This document shows positions 6,861 through 16,600 of a DNA stretch of 35,527 nt, in pieces; positions within the stretch are counted from its first letter, which is position 1; each line of letters opens with the position of its first letter. The translations under genes were made by a program, and so were the position numbers. Source of the DNA: CAZCZZ01 sp964503335 (lineage in GTDB: Bacteria > Verrucomicrobiota > Kiritimatiellia > CAIVKH01); contig CAZCZZ010000042.1 in assembly GCA_964503335.1 (NCBI GenBank), positions 1-35,527 on the forward strand. Direction: 5' to 3'. Below the pieces are notes generated by a model that saw only the letters and a list, made by a program, of their open reading frames with translations, searched no databases and was not told the DNA's origin.

Positions 6861-7616
6861 CTAGGCAGATGTGCGGCTGGCCACGGTCAGGGATTCCAGC
6901 ACGTCGCCGCAGGCGCGGTTGATCGAGGCCACGATCGCCGTGAAGCGGTTCTTGAAGAAGAAGTACGCCACCATCACCGGGATGCCGATGATCAGTCCCG
7001 CCGCCGTGGTGATCAGCGCTTCGCCGATGTTGTTCGCGAGCAGCTCGGGACGACCCATCGCGCCGAAGGCCATCGCCTGGAAGGCCTTGATCATGCCGGA
7101 CACGGTTCCTAGCAGGCCGATCATCGGGCTGATGGAGGCGATGACGGATAGATAGTTGATCGGCTGCATGTGGCTCGCGATCTCCTGCAGCGACTGCTCC
7201 TCCATGCCTTTCTCGATGGACGCCAGATGGAGTTCGTCGCCGCGGATGCGGTCCAGTCCCGCCGCGATGATATTCGTCACCGGCGACGGATTTGCCGCGC
7301 ACAGCGTGCGGGCCTTCTCGATGTCGAGCGCGCTGGTTGCGTCACGCACCTGGAGCAGTACGGCCGGCTTCAGCATGCGGCCCGGACGGATCACGATGGC
7401 GTTGTAGATGGCGAGCCCGATGCCGACCAGCGAACACGCGCCCAGCGGCCACATGCACCAGCCGCCGACTTTGAGCGTCTGTCCGAATGTGAGCTTCTGC
7501 GCGGCGATCGGCGGAGGAGCGTCAGCAGTCGCTGCTTCCTGGGCCCTTGCGCCCGCCATCGCCATCCACGTCAGCGTCGCGGCCATTACTGCTATTTTTA
7601 ATCCACGATTTTTCAT
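6861..7616 (-). CDS. MotA/TolQ/ExbB-family proton-channel protein with signal-like N-terminus
   Basis: The 251-aa product has three main membrane helices (about 55-77, 155-178, 196-222), as in ExbB/TolQ. Conserved blocks are IGLLGTVSGMIKAFQAMA (166-183) and NNIGEALITTAAGLIIGIPV (195-213), including the threonines lining the proton path. Before the first channel helix is an extra hydrophobic segment with an ARA-QE cleavage-like site (about 1-26). I recall such extensions in PVC-type ExbB proteins. It ends 13 bp before the first exbD gene and starts 3 bp after the 322-aa protein gene, inside one operon. Confidence 0.94.
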   Translation of the reverse strand: MKNRGLKIAVMAATLTWMAMAGARAQEAATADAPPPIAAQKLTFGQTLKVGGWCMWPLGACSLVGIGLAIYNAIVIRPGRMLKPAVLLQVRDATSALDIEKARTLCAANPSPVTNIIAAGLDRIRGDELHLASIEKGMEEQSLQEIASHMQPINYLSVIASISPMIGLLGTVSGMIKAFQAMAFGAMGRPELLANNIGEALITTAAGLIIGIPVMVAYFFFKNRFTAIVASINRACGDVLESLTVASRTSA

Positions 7617-7619
7617 GCG

Positions 7620-8588
7620 TTACTCTCCTGATACGGACCCTCGTAAGACGGGATGCACGGTCTGGTTTGTCGCCGCCGCGAGGCGATCGGCCGCAATCGC
7701 GGCCTGCTCTGCGGACGGGAAAAGATTGGTGATCTGGCTATAGACGCTCTCGACCACGCCGGCAAACTGTTCCGCGGTCAGAGGCAATTCCCGGGGCGCC
7801 GACCCGTCGTCGCGCACGACGGCCGAATCACGCAGCGCCACCGGCGCTTTGCGTCCGAGTCGCTCGTAACACTCCGCGGTGAGCATCAGCGCCTCCGGAT
7901 ACAGTCCGTTCTCGAGACGCGACAGCGCCGCGGCGCGTGATGACCAGTCCAACGCGTTCTCGTCCTGGTTGCGCGAAAGGGCGATGCGCGCCTGCGCGAT
8001 CGATGCGGCCGTGAACCCGCGTTCGCGCGGATCGTCCAACTTCAGGTTATCGACGATCCCTTTCGCCGTTTCGAACTCGCGCTGCCGCGTCAGCGCATAG
8101 GCGTCCCACGCCAGCGCTTCATTCCGCACGGCGGCATCCGGAGCGGATTGAAGGGCACGGTACACCTTGATGGATTCGCCCCACATGCCACGAAGACGTA
8201 GAAGCTCCGCATAGCGGAACGCCGGCTGAATGGCGTTGTTCAAAGGCAGATCAAGGTACGAAAGCGCGGGCGCAACCGCCTCGCGATAGTAGCGCACGGC
8301 ATCGCTCACCTTGTTGGCGCGCACCGCATTCTCGGCCATACCGATCTTCCCGCCGTCGAGTTCAAAGCGCACCGACTCGACATCCGCAGCCTCGATGTTG
8401 ATCGCCCCCGCCTCCGCCGTCGCGAGCTTCGCATGGAGCGTCCCGTTGTTTCGCCCGGTGAGCACCACCTCCACCGCGCTCTTCGCATTCCGCGTCAGCA
8501 CCCGCGCTGGAACGGTCTGGGCGAGCGAAGACATCGCAACGCCCGACAGCACGGCGGTCATCAGGATGGTATGACGGTGAATCTTCAT
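7620..8588 (-). CDS. Exported TPR-like protein of the Exb operon
   Basis: This 322-aa protein starts with a signal peptide (MKIHRHTILMTAVLSGVAMS, cleavage near SLAQ). A small beta-rich segment at about 27-77 (VEVVLTGRNNGTLHAKL, then VESVRFELDGG) resembles a domain that measures changes of a bound partner, but I do not recognise it. The rest is helical with TPR-like pairs such as NKVSDAVRYYREAV, GMWGESIKVYRALQSAPD and ALTRQREFETAKGIVDNL. A longer frame exists upstream, but ATG 8586-8588 gives the signal peptide and overlaps the stop of the 917-aa gene by four bases. It probably sits in the periplasm as an adaptor. I do not know its ligand. Confidence 0.82.
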   Translation of the reverse strand: MKIHRHTILMTAVLSGVAMSSLAQTVPARVLTRNAKSAVEVVLTGRNNGTLHAKLATAEAGAINIEAADVESVRFELDGGKIGMAENAVRANKVSDAVRYYREAVAPALSYLDLPLNNAIQPAFRYAELLRLRGMWGESIKVYRALQSAPDAAVRNEALAWDAYALTRQREFETAKGIVDNLKLDDPRERGFTAASIAQARIALSRNQDENALDWSSRAAALSRLENGLYPEALMLTAECYERLGRKAPVALRDSAVVRDDGSAPRELPLTAEQFAGVVESVYSQITNLFPSAEQAAIAADRLAAATNQTVHPVLRGSVSGE

Positions 8589-11338
8589 TGCAGGGATGCC
8601 AGCCTTCGTCCGGCTTCGACGCCGGGTTCGAGGGTGCGGAACTCCTCGTGCCCCAGCATCTCTTCGTAGGTGGCGATGGCCTCGCGCCGACGGTTGAGCT
8701 TTTCCAGCACCACGCCGCTTTGCAGGTAGGCCTTGGCGCACCACTCGGGATAGCCCGTATACATGACGTACACGCGTTGGAAATAGCCGAAAGCCTCCTG
8801 CAGCTTTCCCTGGTTCAGCAGCGCGACGCCCACGGCGTACAAGCTCTCGGGCCAGAGCGGTCCGCGCCACTCGCGCATTTCGAGGACGCGCAGGTACTTC
8901 TGGATCGCCTCGTCATACTTCTTCATCGACGCAAGCAGGTCCGCCGACCGCTTGACCGCAATGCCCGCCTTGCCGCTGGTCGGGAACGACGCGATGTAGC
9001 GCTCAAAGAGTTCCAGAGCCTTGGACTGCTGGTTCGCCGCGGCTTCCAACTCCGCCCACGCAAGGATGCAGTCACCTGCCCACGGGCTGTCGGGATACTG
9101 CGTCACGGACTTCTCGAAAGCCGCGCGCGCCACATCGGGCACGTTGGACACGCTGGCGCGACCCATCCACTCGAGGACGGCCGGCGTCGCATCCTCAAGC
9201 ATCGCTTTCGTAATGGCAGGCGCGGGCTCAAGTCCTGTGATATCCGAAAGCGCCCACTGGAAGCGCAACTCGGCCACCTTGGATCGCTTCAGCTTCGCAT
9301 CGCCCAACCACTCGCGCAATTTCGCCTCCGGGGGCGCGCCGTGGAGTTGCGTCGTCTGCGTCACCCAATCCTTGATGATGAGATCAATGCCCAGCGCATG
9401 GACCTCATGCGCGTAGCGACGGATCGCCTGTTCGTAGGCATTGAGCATGCCGTCTATGTCGCCCTGCATCTTCTTTGCGAAGCCGATGCGATAGATGGCC
9501 TCCGTGTACTGGCCCTTGGTCCGGTACGCCTGCATGTACTGGTTGAAATGGTCGGCGAGTTCGTCGTAGCGCTCCTGCAGTTCCAGGATCTTGCCGATCT
9601 GGAACACGGCGTGGTCGACCTGGTTCATCCGCTCCGTAAACTTCGACACCTGTCCGTAGTGAACGAGCGCTTCATCGAGTCGCCCGTCAGAGCTTGCGAT
9701 GTCGCCCAGGAACGAATGGGCCTCGGCTCGGAGCGGACTCGCGGGAAAGTCGGCGATGAATTTCTCGAAGTGCTCGCGCGATGCCTTGAACTCACCGAGA
9801 CCGTACTCGGCCACCCCGAGGCGGAAGCGCGCGTCCTCATAGTAGATGCCGCCGAGATAGCGGCTGACGAATTCGCTGAACTCGTCGCGGGACGACTCGT
9901 ACTGCTGCTGGAACAGGTATGTCATGCCGATCCAGTAGTTCGCGCCCTCTTCCGACTCGCTGTCGGGAAAGCGCGTGCGGATTTCCGTGAAGGCTGCGAG
10001 CGCTTCGGCGAATCGCTCCGTCTGGAAGAAGCTGTAGCCGGTGATGAAGATCATCCGGTCCTTGAACGCGTGTTCCGGACTCGCCGCAAGCGCCTGCTCG
10101 ACGACCTTGATCGCGGCGTCGTAGGACTTGTTGCGCAGATGCAGGTTGGCGAGATGAAGCGAGACTTCGTCGAAGTAGTCGCCCACGCCGAACGTGTCGA
10201 TGAAGGTCTGTCCGAATTCAATCGCGCGGGCATCCATGTTCAGCTCCGCCGCGAGCTCGAACGCGCTGAACAGGGCCTGCCGTCCGTCCTTGCTGTCCGG
10301 CAGCGTCTTCCAGATCGACCAGAAGGTCCAGAACGCCTCCCATTTCCGGTTCAGCTCGAAATACGTCTGCCCCGTGCGGAACAGGAGTTCCTCGGTGAAG
10401 CTCTCGCGCCGCGCCAGCTCCTCGCGCTGGGCGCGAAGCGTCTTCAGGCGCGTGCGCAGCGACGTCAGGCCTTTGACATTCTGGTAATCCTTCCACGCCT
10501 GGATCGTGCGATCGACCCGCTCAACCTGTTCGTCGTGCCAAGCGAGGAGCTCCTCCTTGGTCAGCGCGAGCTGGTACAGCATCAGTGCGTTCGCGTAGTC
10601 GCCCGCGTGGTATTTACTGTCGCCGCCGTGGATCAGCATGATGTTGAAATCCACTTCGTAACGCGCCTGCGACACGGCCATCACCTGCGGGAGCAGCCGC
10701 ACGATCTTGTCCACCTGGTCGAGGGCGAGGTGGGCGCGCACAAGCGTCGTCGCAGCCAGCCCGCGCAGGTCGGGGTCGCGCGTGTCCTCCAGCAACCGGG
10801 TCAGGAGCGGCACCGCCTTCTCCCAGTCCTCCAGCCGCGCGAGGCAGACAGCCTCCTTGGCCATCACGTCGTGCAGCTGCACTTCCTTTAAGGTGTATTG
10901 CGTGCGCAGCTTCTCGTACGTCGCCGCGGCCTTCCGGAAATCCTCCATCAACCGGTGGCAGTCGCCCAGCCAGTCGAGGATCGTCGGGGCGTCGTTCGAC
11001 TTCGGGAAGCGCTGGGCCGACTTCTCCAGGATCTCGATGGCCGACTCGTAGTCCTCCGACTGCATCCAGGCCGCGGCGAGGAAGTAGTAGAACCGCTCGA
11101 GTTCCTGGTCGAACTTGGCGCCCTTGGACTGGTCGAAGCGATGAACCAGCTCTTCCAGGTAGGGAATGGCTTCCTTCAGCCGGCCCGCGGCAACCAGGCG
11201 GTTGACCGTCAGCTTGATGTCCGGCGTGATCGCCTGGGGCAGGGCGTCAACAGGGACCTCAGTCTGGCCGGAGACGGAGAGAACAGACAGAGACAGAACA
11301 ACGCATCCCGTTGCGAATAAATAACTTGCCGAGTACAT
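8585..11338 (-). CDS. Large exported tetratricopeptide-repeat protein
   Basis: This 917-aa protein has a signal peptide (about 1-24, ending SVSGQ) and then consists almost wholly of TPR-like helical pairs. Examples are LVAAGRLKEAIPYLEELVHR, ESAIEILEKSAQRFPKSNDA, KSYDAAIKVVEQALAASPEH, ERFAEALAAFTEIRTRFPDS and KKYDEAIQKYLRVLEMREWR. The spacing FP-S..A..A is typical of periplasmic YbgF/BamD-type repeats. It is the first gene of the Exb operon, and the next gene starts inside its stop codon. In related operons that I recall from planctomycetes and verrucomicrobia, a giant TPR protein accompanies ExbB/ExbD, so a scaffold role in the periplasm is likely. The specific partner is unknown. Confidence 0.88.
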   Translation of the reverse strand: MYSASYLFATGCVVLSLSVLSVSGQTEVPVDALPQAITPDIKLTVNRLVAAGRLKEAIPYLEELVHRFDQSKGAKFDQELERFYYFLAAAWMQSEDYESAIEILEKSAQRFPKSNDAPTILDWLGDCHRLMEDFRKAAATYEKLRTQYTLKEVQLHDVMAKEAVCLARLEDWEKAVPLLTRLLEDTRDPDLRGLAATTLVRAHLALDQVDKIVRLLPQVMAVSQARYEVDFNIMLIHGGDSKYHAGDYANALMLYQLALTKEELLAWHDEQVERVDRTIQAWKDYQNVKGLTSLRTRLKTLRAQREELARRESFTEELLFRTGQTYFELNRKWEAFWTFWSIWKTLPDSKDGRQALFSAFELAAELNMDARAIEFGQTFIDTFGVGDYFDEVSLHLANLHLRNKSYDAAIKVVEQALAASPEHAFKDRMIFITGYSFFQTERFAEALAAFTEIRTRFPDSESEEGANYWIGMTYLFQQQYESSRDEFSEFVSRYLGGIYYEDARFRLGVAEYGLGEFKASREHFEKFIADFPASPLRAEAHSFLGDIASSDGRLDEALVHYGQVSKFTERMNQVDHAVFQIGKILELQERYDELADHFNQYMQAYRTKGQYTEAIYRIGFAKKMQGDIDGMLNAYEQAIRRYAHEVHALGIDLIIKDWVTQTTQLHGAPPEAKLREWLGDAKLKRSKVAELRFQWALSDITGLEPAPAITKAMLEDATPAVLEWMGRASVSNVPDVARAAFEKSVTQYPDSPWAGDCILAWAELEAAANQQSKALELFERYIASFPTSGKAGIAVKRSADLLASMKKYDEAIQKYLRVLEMREWRGPLWPESLYAVGVALLNQGKLQEAFGYFQRVYVMYTGYPEWCAKAYLQSGVVLEKLNRRREAIATYEEMLGHEEFRTLEPGVEAGRRLASLQ

Positions 11339-11465
11339 AAGCCGAACTTGCCGCCTTCGTGAACTCGCCCCTAACGCAATGCACAGAGATAGATTAAAGC
11401 AGTTTACCTACAACGGGGGAATTTGTAATGCGAAATTAATAGAACGTTATCGCAGACACAAAAAA
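11339..11465 (-). promoter_or_regulatory. AT-richer leader region of the Exb operon
   Basis: This is the only intergenic stretch before the six-gene operon, and it is clearly richer in A/T than its surroundings (about 11390-11460). It must hold the operon promoter unless there is read-through from the KTSC gene, which the terminator at 11466-11507 should limit. I could not settle on a -35/-10 pair. Confidence 0.35.
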
Positions 11466-11507
11466 AAGACACTCGCAGGCGACACCGAATCGCCGCGCGA
11501 GTGTCTT
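11466..11507 (-). terminator. Rho-independent terminator of the KTSC gene
   Basis: An 11-bp perfect outer stem (AAGACACTCGC at 11466-11476 with its complement at 11497-11507) encloses a 5-bp inner stem (GGCGA 11478-11482 / TCGCC 11490-11494). On the minus strand it is followed by a run of eight Ts (complement of 11460-11467). It lies 23 bp after the stop of the KTSC gene, the right place and polarity for its terminator. Confidence 0.9.
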
Positions 11508-11530
11508 GAATCAGAACCGGCCGGGCCGGA

Positions 11531-11794
11531 CTATTCGGAGATCTTCTTCGCCGTGAACTTGCCCTTCACCGCCTTGTTGAAGGCTTCGCCCTTCGACTCG
11601 GCTTTCAGGACCTCGTCCGCCACTTCCTGCGAGACGTCGGCGTACTCATACGTGCCGCCCTTCTCGAACACGACCGTCAGCACCTTCTTCTCCGCGTCAT
11701 ACGAAACACTGCCGAGGGATCCTTCCTCCGCGAAGGCCTGTCCCGCCAGCAAACCCACCGCAACAACCAACGCTGCCAAGAGATTTCTCTTCAT
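11531..11794 (-). CDS. Small exported KTSC-domain protein
   Basis: This 87-aa protein has a signal peptide (MKRNLLAALVVAVGLLAG, cleavage near QAFA-EE). Nearly all of the mature part is a KTSC-type domain: VSYDAEKKVLTVVFEKGGTY, then EYADVSQEVADEVLKAESKG and a final FNKAVKGKF. KTSC domains occur in bacterial and phage proteins and near lysyl-tRNA synthetases, usually inside the cell, and their function is poorly known. The frame extends to 11860, but GGGGAG lies just upstream of the ATG at 11794 and this start gives the signal peptide. It is a single-gene unit with its own terminator. Confidence 0.85.
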   Translation of the reverse strand: MKRNLLAALVVAVGLLAGQAFAEEGSLGSVSYDAEKKVLTVVFEKGGTYEYADVSQEVADEVLKAESKGEAFNKAVKGKFTAKKISE

Positions 11795-11898
11795 GAACGT
11801 TTCTCTCCCCTTTGTTGTTCTACAACGTACCGAGAATACTCCCTCCAACCCCCTTGGCAAGTCCCCCGAAATAGCGCATCAATGCGCGTCATTAGTCC

Positions 11899-13629
11899 AT
11901 GACGAACCACGTGCCACAGGTTGATCCGGAACCGCGCCCGCGTCTTCGCGCCGTCGTGCTCCTCGCCCTCGGCATCCTGCTTGTTCTGCCGCCCCTGCTA
12001 GTCAGCCTTCCGCGCAGCGACCTTCGCTTTCACATGGAAGTGATGACCGTGGCGTCGAGCCAGTTCACATGGATGAGCGTGAAAGAAGGCAACGCAGGCG
12101 CGTGGCTCATTCCGGTATGGAACACGGCGCCCCGCATTCACAAGCCGCCGCTGACGTCGTGGGTCAACATGCTCGGCTGGAGCGATCTCGATCCCGCGAC
12201 CGTATCGCCCGATGTGCTCGTCGCCCGCGCCCGCTATCTCGGCGTTGCCGCAGCGCTTCTCGGCGTCGTCGGCGCATTTCTTTCCGGCTGGGCGCTTGGC
12301 GGACGAACCCTCGCGTGGAGCGCCCTGCTCGCCTGCGGGAGCGCCGTGCTCATGATCAAGCAGGCGCGGCTGGCCTCGTACGACACATACCTGCTCGGCT
12401 TCGCCGGCATGGCCATGGCTTGCGGAATCTGGGCGTTGCAGCGCGGCCCGCGCGCCTTGCTGTGGTGGCTCGGATGCGGCGTCTTCTGGGGACTCGCGAC
12501 GCTCGCGAAGGGGCCGATATCCACCGTGTTCGTGGGCGCGCCGCTTGTGGCGATGATCGTGTGGTCCACGTCGGGCCGACGCGTGAACGCGACGGGCTTT
12601 GCCCTCGCTTCGCTCGTCGCCCTGGCCATGTTTGCGCCATGGAAGATCTACATGCTGCAAACCGTGCCCGATGCCACCGTGCGCGTGCTCGAAGAATACC
12701 GTTCGCAGCGCGACGAGTTCCAGACTCCGCTCTACTACCTCACGCTGCTACCCATCCTCTTCCCGTGGACGTTTGCGTTCCTGGTGGGGCTGCGCGACGC
12801 CTGGAAGCTGCGCCGGGACAGGGAATTCGCAGGCCCTGCCCTCGCGCTCGTCTGGTTCGCCACGGTGTTCTTCATCATGTCGATCCCGGGCGCTAAGCAG
12901 CAGCGTTACATCGTGCCGATCCTGCCCGCCGCGGCGCTGCTTGCCGCGTTTGCGTTCAGCGACAGGATTCGCGGCGACGCGCCGTGGCCGAAGCTGCTGC
13001 GCGCCCACGGCGGATTACTCATGACGATGTCGGTCATCTTCCCGCTGTTCCTCATCCTGCAACCCCTGCTCGTCGCGAAGGGCGCGCTCAAAGCCCCGGA
13101 GCTGGTCGGCATCCCGGCGTGGATTGCAGCCCTATCAAGCGTGGCGCTGCTGGCCCTCGCGTGGTGGTGTCGCGGAGCGATCGCGCAGCGGAGCAGTTCC
13201 CGCGTGCTTGTCCTGACCACGTTGTGGATGACGATCGGCGCATCGGTGGGCTACTACGGCTATGTCCAGTCCCATCACGGCATCTACAGGCACCGCGCAC
13301 AGACGGAGGCCATCCGGAACCTCGTTGGCCAGCACCCGATCCGATCGCTTTATCCGCCCGGTTCCGTTCGCTACCACGAAGAACCGGGCGAGCGCTTCTT
13401 CTTTTACGTCCGCCGCACGGCCCCGCGGATCCATCCCGCGGATGTCGCGAACTACGTCCGGTCGGATGAGCCCGCCTTTCTGATCGTGCGGGACACAGAG
13501 GAACGAAAAGCCTTCGCGGAAGCAGCCGGCCTGCTCCTGGTCACGAACTTCCACTGCGGCGCGCAGGCCCGCGTGCTCTACGGCAACGCGCCCGCGCTGG
13601 CCTCGCTGCCCGGTCGCATGCAGCCCTGA
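11899..13629 (+). CDS. GT39/ArnT-like polytopic glycosyltransferase
   Basis: This 576-aa inner-membrane protein has about ten or more hydrophobic segments. It resembles the ArnT/PMT superfamily, which moves a sugar from a polyprenyl-phosphate donor to lipid or protein on the periplasmic side. Supporting signs are an N-terminal membrane segment followed by an acidic loop (RSDLRFHMEVM), the PRIHKPPLTSW motif typical of this group, RLASYDTYLLGFAG, GLATLAKGPIS, and the late loop IPGAKQQRYIVPILPA. The C-terminal 120 residues form a soluble periplasmic part. Acceptor and sugar cannot be named. Its stop codon touches, without a spare base, the stop codon of the convergent beta-helix gene. Confidence 0.88.
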   Translation: MTNHVPQVDPEPRPRLRAVVLLALGILLVLPPLLVSLPRSDLRFHMEVMTVASSQFTWMSVKEGNAGAWLIPVWNTAPRIHKPPLTSWVNMLGWSDLDPATVSPDVLVARARYLGVAAALLGVVGAFLSGWALGGRTLAWSALLACGSAVLMIKQARLASYDTYLLGFAGMAMACGIWALQRGPRALLWWLGCGVFWGLATLAKGPISTVFVGAPLVAMIVWSTSGRRVNATGFALASLVALAMFAPWKIYMLQTVPDATVRVLEEYRSQRDEFQTPLYYLTLLPILFPWTFAFLVGLRDAWKLRRDREFAGPALALVWFATVFFIMSIPGAKQQRYIVPILPAAALLAAFAFSDRIRGDAPWPKLLRAHGGLLMTMSVIFPLFLILQPLLVAKGALKAPELVGIPAWIAALSSVALLALAWWCRGAIAQRSSSRVLVLTTLWMTIGASVGYYGYVQSHHGIYRHRAQTEAIRNLVGQHPIRSLYPPGSVRYHEEPGERFFFYVRRTAPRIHPADVANYVRSDEPAFLIVRDTEERKAFAEAAGLLLVTNFHCGAQARVLYGNAPALASLPGRMQP

Positions 13630-16600
13630 TCAGTTCGCGGGACGTGTAGACAGGCGGAAGTACAGCACGGCGGGCGTGTCGTTCGTGTAACCCATGGCTT
13701 CGCCTGTGCCCTGCACGTCGTCAAATGCAGGCACCACGGCCCAGTCGCGGAGATCCGTGGAAATCTCAACCGAGTAGAAGTTGTCGGGACTCGTCTCCCA
13801 GCTCAGCGAGAATCCCGGTTGCGAGGACGATGTCGTCATCGAACGAAGCTGCGTGCCGCCGGGAGGGGCGGGCGGAACTTCGGGGGTTGCGAAGCTCGCG
13901 ACAAAGGTGCTCTCTTCCGCGAACGGGTCCGTCGCCGCGGCCGCTTCATCAATGTTCTTAAGGCCGTCCCCGTCGCTGTCCACCTGACGTTCATCCGCCT
14001 GACCCGGCGGGAGCAAGGCGTCGCTCGCCTTCTTGGTATCGACAATCACGCCCGTGATGTAGAGGTTCACGTGGAGCGCCTCGGGCGACGTGGTGAAGTA
14101 CACGTCGGAATGCGGGTTGATGATGCCCGACCCGGTTTCCGTCGTCTCCACGGACTCCCACATGTAGCTGTACGCCACCTCGAACGGATTGCGGATGCGC
14201 CAGTATCCCTTGTACACGGCGTGCAGCTTGATGCCGTGGTCGCGCGCATAGTTCACGATGAGCGGGGTGAAGTTGCCGGACGTGTCATACGCGACAATCT
14301 TCACGTCGTTGTAGGCGCCGCGCACGCCGTTGACCGTGTACTCCCACGTGTTGCTGCCAACGGGAGTCGCGTCGTGTCCGTTCACCGTGACGACGGCCAC
14401 GGCGACGTTGTCGGTCACGACGATGCTCATCGTGATGAAGTTGGTGGTCGTCACAAAACCTTCCGGCGGCTGGACCGACACGATGACAGGCGGCCAGATG
14501 TCCTGCACCACCGGCTCATACGTTCCCGAGACATCCGTGCCCACTCCCGCGACCACGATCGCGCTGATGTTCGACGGCGTAGTCCACGAGGCAACGGGTT
14601 TGAACTCCACCGTATAGGTCCCGCCTGCGAGGTTGAAAAGCGTCGCGCCGCTATCGTTCCAATTCGTGTGCGAGCCTTCCTGCAGGCGCCACCGGGCACC
14701 GAGCGCCAGGACAGAATCCGGCAGGATCACGCAGCGCAGCGAGCCCGCGACCGCACCATTCGTGGTCGCTTCATAGGCACCCATATCCACCACGTCCTGC
14801 TGGATGCGGGGCTGCCCGTCGATGTCCGTCTCTGCAACCATCCAGCCCCTGTTCGCGCCCGCGTTGATGCACGGCGAGGCGAGCCCGAGCCGGTAATCCG
14901 CGTCGGCGAACAGCGGATCGCTTGAGAGGTTGGAGCCAAGGTCGTTCACGGGTCCGAGGCCGTGCGTATCGATCGCGCCAAGTCCTCCTTCGAGATCCGA
15001 CGACTCGACGCTCAAGGCCATCGCAAACCAGCGGACATCGAAATCCACCTGCTGCGGTTCGTTGTCCCACAGAATGGAGTTCAGCAGCTTGGGATGACTG
15101 CTGTAGGACACACTCAAGCCGCCGCCCGTTCCGGCCGTGTTGCCGACGACCGTGACGTTCTCCAGCAGCGGGCTTGCGGCATCGAAGTGCAGGCCGCCGC
15201 CCTTCTTCGGCGACGTATTGTCGGCCACCAGCACATTCCGCGTGACCGGGCTGCTGTGATACAGGAGCAGGCCGCCGCCATCGGAATTCGTCGCCACGTT
15301 GTTCCTGACAATCACATTCATCAGCGACGGGGCGCCGTAATAGCACCCGATGCCTGCTGCGCCATCGGCTTGATTGAACTCCACCACCGCATTGCGGAGT
15401 GCACTGCCTGAATGTTCGAAGTGGATGCCGCCGCCCGTCCCTTGCGCGCGATTGCCGGTGACACGGACGTCCTCGATGCGCGGGCTCGCGTATTGGCACA
15501 GGATGCCGCCGCCGCGTTCGAAGGGATACGAACCGGTCGCGTAGCCGTTCGTGATTGTGAAGCCGCGGATCAGCGCGTTCGATGTTTCGCCGTTCACCGC
15601 GCGTACAACGTTTCCGTTGCCGGTGCCCTTGATGACCGTGGACGCAATGTCGGCCGGGTCACCGCTGACCGTATACATCGACACCACGCGGATGTTCTTC
15701 CCGCTGAAGCTGACGTTGCCTTCATACACGCCGTTCGTGACCCACACCGTGTCGCCATGCACCGCCGCGCCGATTGCGTCCTGGATGCTGTGCGCGGCCA
15801 TCGCCCAATTCGTGTACGGGTGTTGGTTCGAGCCCGCGTGCGAAACATAGTGGTCGTCCACCACCGGCGGCGGGGTCGTGATCACCACGACCAGCCCCGT
15901 GGACCAGGGCGAATTCACGAGCTGGCCGTCGCCGCATCGAGCCTGCGCGCGCACGACGTAACTTCCCGCGGTGCCCCAACTATGCGATGCGCCGGCCACG
16001 GCGGACCAACCGGAGAACGTGCCGTCGCCCCAATCGAAGCGGTATTCGAGGATGTATTCGCCCGCACCGGGAACGCTGCAGCTTGATCCACCGGATGTGT
16101 AGGCGAGCACCTCGCCCGCGAGCCCCGTGGTGCTTCCGGCAGGAGTGTCCGGCGTCGTGATCGTCGTGCCCTCCGCGGAGGAAGATTCGTAGGCACCCAT
16201 GTCGACCACGCCGTTGATGATTCGCGCAGCACCCGCAAGGTCCGTCGCATTCGTCATCCACGACCGGTTGTCGCCCGCGTTGATGCAGGGCGACGAGGAG
16301 CCGGGCGCGTAGTCGCCGCCGCCGATAAACGCCGGATCGATGTTCAAGTTTCCGGAGAGCCAGTTCAACGGTCCCTTGCCATGGGTGGCCACGCCCGCCG
16401 ACCCGCCCTGCACGTCAGAGTATTCCACCGTCAGGCTCATGCCGAACCACTGCGTGTCGTACGCGATCTGCTGCGGCGAGTTGCCCCACGCAATCGAGTT
16501 CACGAAGCGCGGCGCGCTGCTGTACGACACGTTGAGTCCGCCGCCTGCGCCGGCCGAGTTGTCGGCCACCGTCACGTTCTCCATCACGACATCGCTATCG

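Noticed and set aside
8588..10891. A 767-codon open frame on the plus strand opposite the TPR gene
   Set aside because: Low-complexity Arg/Leu/Val/His-rich translation with no motif. It mirrors the TPR gene, which has a signal peptide and repeats.
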